Source: an uncultured beta proteobacterium (lineage in GTDB: Bacteria; Pseudomonadota; Gammaproteobacteria; Burkholderiales; Burkholderiaceae_C). Taken from it: 17,173 nt of DNA. The stretch's first letter is position 1. Every line of letters begins with the position of its first letter. The position numbers were made by a program, and so were the translations under genes. The notes under the pieces were generated by a model. It saw nothing but the letters and a program-made list of their open reading frames with translations. It did not search any database and was not told the DNA's origin. This document shows, one piece after another, positions 1-6,616 of the stretch. The DNA lies in contig CAIOLZ010000359.1 in the NCBI GenBank assembly GCA_903859265.1, positions 1 through 17,173 on the forward strand, in the 5' to 3' direction.

Positions 1-713
1 GTATCGACGCCGAGCCCCGCGGTCAGCTTCATGACCGCATCCGCGGCCTTGCCATCGCCGCTGTTGACGATGGCGGTGGCGCCAAACTTCGTGGCGACGG
101 CCAGGCGGGCGTCATTGAGGTCGATCATGATGATTTGGGCCGGCGAGTAGAACTGGGCTGTTATCAGCGCCGCCAGACCAATCGGGCCCGAGCCCACAAT
201 CGCGACCGTGCTGCCAGGCTGCACGCGGCCGTTGAGTACGCCACACTCCAGCGCTGTGGGGAGAATGTCGCTCAGCATCACCAGGGCCTCTTCGTCGGCA
301 CCGGCGGGAATCGCATACAGGCTCATGTCGGCGTGCGGGATGCGCACAAATTCGGCCTGTGTGCCGTCGATGCTGTTGCCCAGAATCCAGCCGCCGGTGT
401 CGCAATGGGAGTACATCTGGCGCCGGCAGTTGGCGCATTTGCCGCAGGCGCTGACGCAGGAGATCAGCACCGCGTCTCCCACCTTGAAAGCCGTCACAGC
501 CGACCCCACTGCATCCACGATGCCCACGCCCTCATGGCCCAAAATGCGGCCGGGCGTGCAGGTAGGCACATCCCCTTTGAGGATGTGCAGGTCCGTGCCA
601 CAGATCGTGGTGCGCGTCACCCTGACGATGGCATCCGTGGGCGACGCGATCACCGGTTTGGGGCGTTCCTGCAGAGACTTGCGGTCCGGGCCCAGGTAAA
701 CCAGTGCTTTCAT
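1..713 (-). CDS. Zinc-dependent alcohol dehydrogenase (3' end cut by window edge)
   Basis: Medium-chain zinc alcohol dehydrogenase; 237 N-terminal residues are visible and the C-terminus lies beyond base 1. The protein begins MKALVYLGPDRKSL. Visible motifs are the catalytic-zinc Cys38 in ICGTDLH, the GHEGVG block with His60-Glu61, the structural-zinc cysteines 90, 93, 96 and 104, and a Rossmann motif GSGPIG near residues 174-179. Asp198 at the end of the second strand suggests NAD+ preference. The ATG at 713 overlaps the TGA of the upstream ene-reductase gene (ATGA), so the two are probably translationally coupled. Family members oxidise secondary or primary alcohols reversibly in the cytoplasm. 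Next to an oleate hydratase, a hydroxy fatty acid is a plausible substrate, but this is inference. The family call is firm, the substrate unknown. Confidence 0.93.
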   Translation of the reverse strand, partial: MKALVYLGPDRKSLQERPKPVIASPTDAIVRVTRTTICGTDLHILKGDVPTCTPGRILGHEGVGIVDAVGSAVTAFKVGDAVLISCVSACGKCANCRRQMYSHCDTGGWILGNSIDGTQAEFVRIPHADMSLYAIPAGADEEALVMLSDILPTALECGVLNGRVQPGSTVAIVGSGPIGLAALITAQFYSPAQIIMIDLNDARLAVATKFGATAIVNSGDGKAADAVMKLTAGLGVD

Positions 714-1804
714 GCTGGCACCGCTGCACGGGTGGGCATTGCGGGATAGTCCGTATAGCCCTTGGCACCTGGTGTGTAAAAGGTGGACATGTCCGCAGCA
801 TTGAGTGGCGCGTCCTTGGCCGTGCGTGCCACGAGGTCCGGATTGGCCAGGAACGGGCGACCGAATGCGATCAGATCGCCCAGCTTGTCGAGCAGGGCCT
901 GTTCTGCTCGCTTGTGGTCAAAGCCGCCGCAAAGAATGAACGTGCCGCTGAAGGCCTCACGCAAGGCAAGTGTGAAGTCCGCCGGTACTGTCGGTGCACC
1001 CATTGCGGAATGGTCCACGTGGTGCAGGTACAGGAGGTCCAGCTCGGACAAACCATGCACCAGGTCGAGAAACTGTTTGCGCAAATCGGGGAAATCGCCC
1101 GTGCCGTTGAAAACCCCGTATGGGGACAGGCGCATGCCCACTTTGTCACTACCAATCGCATCGGCACAGGCGCTGGCAACTTCCAGCGCCAGGCGGTTGC
1201 GCCCTTCGATGCTGCCACCGTAAATGTCGTCGCGCGTATTGATGACCGGGTTCAGGAACTGCTCGATCAGGTAGCCGTTGGCACCATGCAGCTCGATGCC
1301 ATCAAATCCAGCCTGTATCGCCAGCTTGGCGCTGTGTACATATTCGTCCTTTGCCTTTGCGATGTCGTGCAGCGTCATGGCACGCGGCGCGCTGTGGGGC
1401 TGCATGCCACGGCTGTCGGTGTACATCTCGCCCGGACATACCACGCTGGCAGGACCTAGCACTTCGGCGCCAGCAGGCAAATTGGCAACGTTGGCCACGC
1501 GTCCGCAATGCATGAGCTGGACAAAAATCTTGCCGCCCTTCTCATGCACGGCGTGCGTGACGGTCTTCCAGGCATGCATCTGTTTGGCGTCAAACAGGCC
1601 GGGAATACGCGGATAACCCAGACCGTTTGCGCTGGGTGATGTGCCTTCAGTGATGATCAGGCCGGCGGTTGCACGCTGACCATAGTAGGTCGCCATGGGT
1701 GCATCCGGTACATGGTCGTGCGTGGCGCGGCTGCGTGTCATCGGGGCCATGACCATGTGGTTGGCCAGGTGCAAAGAGCGCGCGGAAAACTTGTCGAAAA
1801 GCAT
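710..1804 (-). CDS. Alkene reductase, Old Yellow Enzyme family (NemA/OPR-like)
   Basis: FMN-dependent ene-reductase of 364 residues, the usual length for N-ethylmaleimide reductase/12-oxophytodienoate reductase-like enzymes, which use NAD(P)H to reduce C=C bonds conjugated to a carbonyl. Visible are Thr23 in PMTRSR (flavin-tuning position), Gln96, the substrate-anion pair His173 and Asn176 with the proton-donor Tyr178 in HGANGY, Arg225, the YGGSIEGR block (195-202) and the phosphate-binding GRPFLANPDLV near the C-terminus. The ATG at 1804 has an AGGAG ribosome site about 7 bases upstream. It is the first gene of a leftward pair with the zinc alcohol dehydrogenase (4-base overlap) and is divergent from oleate hydratase. 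A detoxification role is common in the family; the context also permits reduction of an enone made from a fatty acid, which is inferred. Confidence 0.95.
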   Translation of the reverse strand: MLFDKFSARSLHLANHMVMAPMTRSRATHDHVPDAPMATYYGQRATAGLIITEGTSPSANGLGYPRIPGLFDAKQMHAWKTVTHAVHEKGGKIFVQLMHCGRVANVANLPAGAEVLGPASVVCPGEMYTDSRGMQPHSAPRAMTLHDIAKAKDEYVHSAKLAIQAGFDGIELHGANGYLIEQFLNPVINTRDDIYGGSIEGRNRLALEVASACADAIGSDKVGMRLSPYGVFNGTGDFPDLRKQFLDLVHGLSELDLLYLHHVDHSAMGAPTVPADFTLALREAFSGTFILCGGFDHKRAEQALLDKLGDLIAFGRPFLANPDLVARTAKDAPLNAADMSTFYTPGAKGYTDYPAMPTRAAVPA

Positions 1805-1984
1805 TTGGGTACTCCTGAGGGGTGTTGGTTTCTGACTTCACAAAGTCGTAGCCTGCGCGCAGGTGTTCGGGGGGTCTGTTCGTTGGCTCACCCAGCTCCT
1901 GTGTGCCGGATGAACGGCGTGCGCCGCTGGCATTCGGTGCAGCAACGCACCGACACGCCATCAAAGTGCGTTTAAGTTCGGTCC
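1805..1984. promoter_or_regulatory. Divergent intergenic region with inverted repeats
   Basis: This 180-bp gap separates the leftward ene-reductase/alcohol dehydrogenase pair from the rightward oleate hydratase unit, so it must hold both promoters. Two perfect inverted repeats are visible: GACTT-4-AAGTC at 1834-1847 and AACGCAC-15-GTGCGTT at 1944-1972. The second ends 12 bases before the oleate hydratase ATG. Either could bind a regulator, or the second could form a leader stem. I could not pick convincing -35/-10 pairs. No regulator gene lies in this part of the window. Confidence 0.4.
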
Positions 1985-3556
1985 ATGACTTCCAATCGCA
2001 AGGCTTATTTTGTTGGCGCAGGCATCGGTTCCCTGGCAGGAGCCGCATTTCTGATTCGCGACGGCGCGATGCCCGGGGACTGCATTCACATTCTGGAGGC
2101 ATGCGCCGTTCCCGGCGGTAGCCTTGACGCCTCGGGTGATCCGGAGCGCGGGTATTCGATGCGAGGGGGGCGCATGCTCACCACGGACAACTATGAATGC
2201 ACCTGGGGTCTTTTCAAAACCATCCCGTCGCTGCTGCGACCCGGGCAAACGGTATATGAAGAGACCGTCGAATTCAACCAAAGGCATGTGTCCCACGCGA
2301 TGGCCCGCCTGGTCGATAGCCGTCGTGCCAAGGTGCCTGTTGCCTCCATGGGTTTTTCGATGCACGACCGCCTGGAATTGCTCAAGCTGGTCAACGCCGA
2401 GGAGTTTTCACTGGGCAGAAGTTGCATTACCGACCACCTTTCACCCGCATTTTTTCAGACCGAGTTCTGGTTCATGTGGGCAACAACGTTTGCCTTTCAG
2501 CCCTGGCACAGCGCGGTCGAATTCCGGCGTTATCTGCACCGTTTCATGCTGGAGTTTTCGCGCATTGAGACCCTCGCAGGCGTCAAGCGCACCGTACTGA
2601 ATCAATACGACTCGCTGGTGCTGCCACTGACGCACTGGTTGCAGCAGCAGGGGGTACATCTCGTGACCGACTGCGTTGTCACCGATCTCGAGCACCGATC
2701 TGTGGACGGTGATCTGGAAGTCATCGCGATCCAATGCATTTTCAAGGGACAGATCGAGACACGGCAACTCGATGAAGGCGATCTGGTTTTTGTGCAAAAC
2801 GGTTCCATGACGGATGCGTCCAGTCTGGGATCCATGACCAGGGCTCCGGCCAAACTTGAAAAGACCCACAACGGAAGCTGGACCCTGTGGGAAAAACTCT
2901 CTGAGGGCCGGCCATCTTTGGGCAATCCCGCCGCTTTCAACCGTTGCATTGCGCAGTCAGATTGGGCGTCTTTCACCGTGACGCTGAAGGATGAAGTTTT
3001 CTTCAATCAGATGCAGCGCTTTAGCGGTAACGAGGCAGGCACCGGCGGCCTGGTGACGTTCAAAGACTCCAACTGGCTGATGTCTATCGTGTTGGCGCAC
3101 CAGCCGCATTTTGCCAACCAGCCGGCCGACGTGCAGGTGTTCTGGGGCTACGGTTTGTTTCCCGATCGCATCGGCAACTTTGTGCCCAAAGCGATGGCCG
3201 ATTGCAGCGGCGCAGAACTGCTGCAGGAACTTTGCGGCCATCTGCGCTTCGATCTGGATGCGGTGGCAACAGCCAATTGCATACCTTGCCGCATGCCGTT
3301 TATCACCAGCATGTTCATGCCACGTGAAATGGGCGACCGCCCGCCGCCGGTGCCACCATTCACCAGAAACTTTGCCTTCATCAGCCAGTTCGTGGAGATA
3401 CCGCAAGACACGGTCTTCACGGTGGAGTTCTCGGTGCGTGCGGCCCAGATGGCGGTGTACCAATTGATGGGCATTACCCAATCGATACCGCCGGTAACGC
3501 CGCATGACAAGTCATGGCACGCGCAATTTGATGCGCTGGTCAAAGCCCTCGCATAA
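1985..3556 (+). CDS. ohyA: Oleate hydratase (myosin-cross-reactive antigen family), short form
   Basis: FAD enzyme adding water to the cis-9 double bond of oleate or similar fatty acids to give 10-hydroxy acids. Its 523 residues are shorter than the roughly 590-650 of the staphylococcal and Elizabethkingia enzymes. Residues 8-27 carry the dinucleotide motif VGAGIGSLAGAAFLIRDG; Glu38 in HILEAC ends the second strand. The family block FAFQPWHSAVEFRRYLHRF lies at 169-187. Tyr183 falls at the spacing expected for the catalytic tyrosine (119 residues after the loop position). The catalytic loop reads RGGRML (60-65), so Met64 replaces the glutamate of the usual RGGREM; a Met variant is known in the Rhodococcus-type group. 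The start is chosen because MTSNRKAYFVGAGIG matches family N-termini, although no clear ribosome site precedes it. The nitroreductase gene starts 14 bases downstream. Family assignment is secure; substrate range is not. Confidence 0.93.
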   Translation: MTSNRKAYFVGAGIGSLAGAAFLIRDGAMPGDCIHILEACAVPGGSLDASGDPERGYSMRGGRMLTTDNYECTWGLFKTIPSLLRPGQTVYEETVEFNQRHVSHAMARLVDSRRAKVPVASMGFSMHDRLELLKLVNAEEFSLGRSCITDHLSPAFFQTEFWFMWATTFAFQPWHSAVEFRRYLHRFMLEFSRIETLAGVKRTVLNQYDSLVLPLTHWLQQQGVHLVTDCVVTDLEHRSVDGDLEVIAIQCIFKGQIETRQLDEGDLVFVQNGSMTDASSLGSMTRAPAKLEKTHNGSWTLWEKLSEGRPSLGNPAAFNRCIAQSDWASFTVTLKDEVFFNQMQRFSGNEAGTGGLVTFKDSNWLMSIVLAHQPHFANQPADVQVFWGYGLFPDRIGNFVPKAMADCSGAELLQELCGHLRFDLDAVATANCIPCRMPFITSMFMPREMGDRPPPVPPFTRNFAFISQFVEIPQDTVFTVEFSVRAAQMAVYQLMGITQSIPPVTPHDKSWHAQFDALVKALA

Positions 3557-3570
3557 CCATTACCCAAAAC

Positions 3571-4215
3571 ATGAACACTCTGACCAAACTTGCACTGGGT
3601 TTGATAGACCAATTCAAGCCCTTGCCCGCGATCGGACAATCCGCAAAGACATTGATGCTGCTGCCACCAACCCGAAGTGGAGGCAAGCCTCTGATGGAAG
3701 CCTTGCTGGCCCGCCAGTCCCAGCGCAAGTTTTCAGAGGCACCTCTGGATCCACAAATATTGTCCGACCTTTTATGGGCCGCGGCCGGTGTCAACCGTAG
3801 CGAGCACGGCGGGCGAACATTTCCCAGCGCCATGAATGCGCAGGAAGTCCTGCTCTATGTGGCAATGCCGGTAGGTCTTTTTCTCTACGATGCAACCCTG
3901 CACACTTTGGGGTTGACAGTGGCAAGCGATGTTCGCCGCGTCACGGGAAACCAGGATTTCGTTGACAAGGCACCCATGGACCTGGTGTTTGTGGCGGACC
4001 ATACGCGGATGAAACTGATACCTGTGGCACAGCGGGAGTCCTTTGCCAGTGTTGCTGCGGGTGCAATGGCCCAAAACGTTTATCTCTACTGCGCGTCCAA
4101 AGGTTTATCTACGGTGTTGCGGGCCTGGTTTGACCGGCAGGCTTTGTCGCAAGCCATGGGACTGAGTACGGATCATCAACTCCTGCTATCGCAGACAGTG
4201 GGTGAGCGCGCTTAG
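3571..4215 (+). CDS. Nitroreductase-family FMN oxidoreductase (SagB/ThcOx-like)
   Basis: A 214-residue nitroreductase-fold protein. The recognisable parts are the FMN-phosphate segment RQSQRKFSEAPL (48-59), SDLLWAAAGVNRSEHGGRTFPSAMNAQE (65-92, a SagB-type signature given here only in part: AAGVNR and GGRTFPSAMN), and the helix AAGAMAQNVYLYCASKGL (162-179). Such proteins bind FMN as dimers and oxidise or reduce small organic substrates with NAD(P)H. About 37 N-terminal residues precede the conserved core and look neither like a clear signal peptide nor a membrane span. The gene lies 14 bases after the oleate hydratase stop, in the same direction, so co-transcription is likely. The lactobacillar enone reductase CLA-ER, which works with a fatty acid hydratase, also belongs to the nitroreductase superfamily. 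A similar role here is inferred from position, not shown by residues. Confidence 0.85.
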   Translation: MNTLTKLALGLIDQFKPLPAIGQSAKTLMLLPPTRSGGKPLMEALLARQSQRKFSEAPLDPQILSDLLWAAAGVNRSEHGGRTFPSAMNAQEVLLYVAMPVGLFLYDATLHTLGLTVASDVRRVTGNQDFVDKAPMDLVFVADHTRMKLIPVAQRESFASVAAGAMAQNVYLYCASKGLSTVLRAWFDRQALSQAMGLSTDHQLLLSQTVGERA

Positions 4216-4250
4216 GTTTTTGAATCGTTCAATATTTTCAGGAGTTGATC

Positions 4251-4610
4251 ATGGGCACCGTTAAAGTCGCACACCAAAATGCAGCCGAGGACGATTCAAC
4301 GCAGGGTCATGCCATTCACGTGGCCATGCACTGGATCGATCCGAAGTCGCTGCCCGAAACCACTGGCAGCATCACAAAAATGCTGTTCAATGTCCGCGGG
4401 GACTGCGACGGCTTCTTGCTCGACGGTGATCAGCAGGTTCACTTTGCACCCCACATGTCAGCCGAGTTGCTCAAGGCGGTAAAAGTCGGTGACAAGGTGA
4501 AAGTTCATGGCGTCAAGCCCCGCTCGGTAGAGCTGATTGTTGCTGCATCCGTCACCGCAGCCGATGGCAAGATCATCATCGATCACGGTCCCCAGCCGAA
4601 GAAGCATTGA
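4251..4610 (+). CDS. Small conserved hypothetical protein, possibly OB-fold-like
   Basis: 119 residues, no signal peptide or membrane segment, histidine-rich at the N-terminus (HQN, HAIHVAMHW) and ending GPQPKKH. The core GFLLDGDQQVHFAPHMS followed by VKVGDKVKVHGVKPRS looks like a small beta-barrel, as in OB-type folds in which a strand pair flanks a conserved HF-P-H element. I recognise this pattern from uncharacterised proteobacterial proteins but know no function. The ATG at 4251 is chosen over a TTG six bases upstream because AGGAG at 4240-4244 sits 6 bases before it. The gene follows the nitroreductase by 35 bases in the same direction and is probably the last gene of the oleate hydratase unit. 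A perfect 7-bp inverted repeat spans its stop codon. Confidence 0.7.
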   Translation: MGTVKVAHQNAAEDDSTQGHAIHVAMHWIDPKSLPETTGSITKMLFNVRGDCDGFLLDGDQQVHFAPHMSAELLKAVKVGDKVKVHGVKPRSVELIVAASVTAADGKIIIDHGPQPKKH

Positions 4611-4637
4611 AGTGATCACAGAAGCGAAGGCACTTCA
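4608..4637. terminator. Possible weak hairpin between convergent genes
   Basis: TGAAGTG at 4608-4614 pairs perfectly with CACTTCA at 4631-4637 across a 16-base loop. It overlaps the stop codon of the small hypothetical gene and lies between it and the convergent cupin gene. There is no T-tract, so an intrinsic terminator is doubtful. Confidence 0.2.
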
Positions 4638-4702
4638 TCGATGGTCCAAGGAAACGCAATCTTTTTCAAAACGGGCGGCCATGCCATCGGCTGGGACACT
4701 CT

Positions 4703-5290
4703 TCAGGCCGGCTCCACCAACCGTGCGGCTTGCGTCAGGTCGCCTTGCCAAAGGTACGCAGCAAGCAGCGGCTCGGAGCCGTTGTGCATGGCGTGGACTT
4801 CCATCGAAGCATGCATGATCCGTTCGCCGGCAAGGCGTGTTTGCCAGCCTGCATCGCCCTGCCGCCATTGCGCGCGGCCGCTCAGAACCACATAGGTTTC
4901 TGTGGCAGGGTGGGCGTGCTCCGGATAAATCAGCCCAGGTTCGAGCAACAGCAGACCGGCGGAGATGGTGTCGTGGTGAAGATGGCCGGATGGCCCCATC
5001 AATTCGCAGTAGGCATAGCCATCGAGAAAGCGCCGGTCGGTGTAGTTCGGGTTCTGGCGCCAGACAAGTGCATCGCTCAGGGCCGATAGGGCGGCGCAAG
5101 CGTCCTGCGTCGCGGTATCGGCGCGGCCCAAGGCCGTTGACAAATGCTGCAGCACTGCAAGTTGCGCACCGGTTGCCAACTGCGCCACCGGGCCCGCACA
5201 GCGCAAGCCAGCGCCGACCTTGCCAAACAAATTGGCCAGACGCACCAAAGCCAGTTCCCATTGCTCACGTGACGGCATGGTTGGTATCAC
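4703..5290 (-). CDS. DMSP lyase-like cupin protein
   Basis: 195 residues with a C-terminal single cupin. Motif 1 is complete: HAHPATETYVVLSG gives His125, His127, Glu131 and Gly138, with Tyr133 two residues after the glutamate. Motif 2 supplies His166 in VHAMHN. This His-x-His-x3-Glu-x-Tyr ... His pattern matches the metal ligands and proposed catalytic tyrosine of cupin dimethylsulfoniopropionate lyases (DddK/DddQ/DddW/DddL type). The upstream stretch GYAYCELMGPSG ... AGLLLLEPGLIYP (91-123) also resembles the DMSP-lyase Pfam family. Those enzymes cleave DMSP to dimethyl sulfide and acrylate, but many homologues are untested. There is no signal peptide. The start could be GTG at 5290 or ATG at 5278; neither has a clear ribosome site. 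The gene lies 35 bases after the zinc-ribbon gene in the same direction. Family call is good; activity is unproven. Confidence 0.75.
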   Translation of the reverse strand: MIPTMPSREQWELALVRLANLFGKVGAGLRCAGPVAQLATGAQLAVLQHLSTALGRADTATQDACAALSALSDALVWRQNPNYTDRRFLDGYAYCELMGPSGHLHHDTISAGLLLLEPGLIYPEHAHPATETYVVLSGRAQWRQGDAGWQTRLAGERIMHASMEVHAMHNGSEPLLAAYLWQGDLTQAARLVEPA

Positions 5291-5325
5291 AGCAGCGTTT
5301 GCCGGGAATACGTTCTAGGGTCCTG

Positions 5326-5844
5326 TCAGGCCTGAACAAAGGTGGTGACCTTGCGCCGGGTGCGTTCCTGCAGCGAAAACTCACGCAACTGGTCGCCCAG
5401 CTTTTCCAGTTCCGGCACACCGTAAATGCGCACGGAGGGGAACCCTGCATCGGACGACCTGAGATGCAGGATGCACTGTCCCGCCAGGCGCATCCCCAAT
5501 GGCTTGAGCACATCGAAATGGTCAATCCTGAAAAGCTCCACACTTTCTTTAACCTTCGACAGGATGCCGCGTTCTATCCGAACCCTTTGCGAAGTGATTT
5601 CATACTGCGTGGATATGCTGTGGAGCCAGTAGTAGCCATAGGCAATGCCCAGAGTCACCACCACCGCCAGCCATTGCCACACCGAGTAAATGACAGCAGG
5701 ATGTCCTGCATAAACCAGCTGCTCTTCCTGCGGCTTCGACTGCGCGGCAAAGGCCGCCAGGTCCGTATTGCAAAAGCGGCATTTGATCGCCGCAGCCTTG
5801 ATGGTTTCAGCGCAGACCGGGCAGGCCTTGGTGTCATCAGTCAT
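5326..5844 (-). CDS. Zinc-ribbon, PH-domain (bPH2/YdbT-like) membrane protein
   Basis: 172 residues from the chosen start. An N-terminal zinc ribbon has two CxxC knuckles, CPVC (Cys8, Cys11) and CRFC (Cys22, Cys25). A hydrophobic hairpin or span follows (about residues 51-74, VIYSVWQWLAVVVTLGIAYG). Then comes a bacterial PH-like domain: STQYEITSQRVRIERGILSKVKESVELFRIDHFDV (given in part: TSQRVRIERGIL), ending in GQCILHLRSSDA and IYGVPELEKLGDQLRE. The layout is typical of small membrane proteins of unknown role. ATG 5844 is preferred because AGGA lies 7 bases upstream; the ATG at 5850 would leave only one base, and an open frame back to 5913 lacks support. The cupin gene follows 35 bases downstream, so the two may be co-transcribed. 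Confidence 0.75.
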   Translation of the reverse strand: MTDDTKACPVCAETIKAAAIKCRFCNTDLAAFAAQSKPQEEQLVYAGHPAVIYSVWQWLAVVVTLGIAYGYYWLHSISTQYEITSQRVRIERGILSKVKESVELFRIDHFDVLKPLGMRLAGQCILHLRSSDAGFPSVRIYGVPELEKLGDQLREFSLQERTRRKVTTFVQA

Positions 5845-5992
5845 GGTCATGTCCTCATTGATGGTTCCCATTATCCCGAAGCCATCGGGTGTCGGGAGCG
5901 GCCGTTTATTCAACCGTCAAGTCGGGTGTATCGGTTAGGATTGCGCGCACAATTTCCGGCGCGCCCGGCCACCCATTACTGTTCCAAGCCCC

Positions 5993-6607
5993 ATGGCAAG
6001 CCCTCATAGATCTGCGGTTTCGTACCGTCTGCTGATGGTCCTTTGCCTCGGGGCTTTGCACGTCGTGGGCTGTACGCCCAAGGGGGATCCTGCGTCGGCA
6101 ACCGTCGCGGCTGAACCGGTCAAAACGCCGGCTGAGCAGTACGCCGCCCTGGCCAAGTACGCCAAAGGAATTTCAATCGGTCCCGAGGTTTCCGCCTACA
6201 CCGTCTATGTCATGTTTGACCCGCAATGCCTGCACTGTGCGCGGCTTTGGGAGGAGTCCAAGGCATTGACTGGCACGGTAAAGTTCGTTTGGGTTCCGGT
6301 GAACTTTCTGGATGGCAGCAATAAATCTCAAAGTGCCTTGCTGCTGGGTTCGAGTCATCCGGTGGAGGATATGGACCGGATGATGTCTGCGGTGCTGGCC
6401 CGCACGTCTGGTGCATCGTCGCAGGACGCGGTACCACCCGGTCTGGAGGCCAGTATCAAGTCCAATACAGACCTGATCAACCGGTTCCACGTGCTGGGGG
6501 TGCCTTACGTTGTCGCCAGAAACCAGACCACTTCAGAATATGTTGCGCGCGAGGGCGGAATGTCCAAGGAGATGTTGAAGCGTTTTTTGGGAATTGGCAG
6601 TCGATAG
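5993..6607 (+). CDS. Thioredoxin-fold lipoprotein, DsbG/DsbC-like
   Basis: 204 residues. The N-terminus has a basic region, a hydrophobic stretch LLMVLCLGALHVVG and a lipobox VVGC with Cys27, so the protein is probably exported and lipid-anchored in the periplasm. The active-site region YVMFDPQCLHCARLW carries a CLHC pair (Cys79, Cys82) at the position of the CxxC in DsbC/DsbG proteins (FxDPxCxxC), and GVPYVV near 169-174 provides the cis-proline (Pro171). A thiol oxidase, isomerase or reductase role in the envelope is likely. No dimerisation domain comparable to DsbC is obvious: only about 40 residues lie between lipobox and fold. The gene stands alone, divergent from the zinc-ribbon gene and only 9 bases from the convergent GspF-family gene. 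No strong ribosome site is visible. Confidence 0.8.
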   Translation: MASPHRSAVSYRLLMVLCLGALHVVGCTPKGDPASATVAAEPVKTPAEQYAALAKYAKGISIGPEVSAYTVYVMFDPQCLHCARLWEESKALTGTVKFVWVPVNFLDGSNKSQSALLLGSSHPVEDMDRMMSAVLARTSGASSQDAVPPGLEASIKSNTDLINRFHVLGVPYVVARNQTTSEYVAREGGMSKEMLKRFLGIGSR

Positions 6608-6616
6608 CGGTATTGC

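Noticed and set aside
135..749. A 204-codon open frame on the plus strand opposite the alcohol dehydrogenase
   Set aside because: It is antisense to a gene with clear zinc and Rossmann motifs; its translation is Arg/His/Ala-rich with no recognisable domain. Similar long antisense frames opposite the other genes were rejected for the same reason.
4837..6009. A 390-codon plus-strand open frame covering the cupin and zinc-ribbon genes
   Set aside because: Both minus-strand proteins have recognisable motifs (cupin ligands, CxxC knuckles); the plus-strand translation is Arg/Gln/His-rich without domains, a high-GC shadow.
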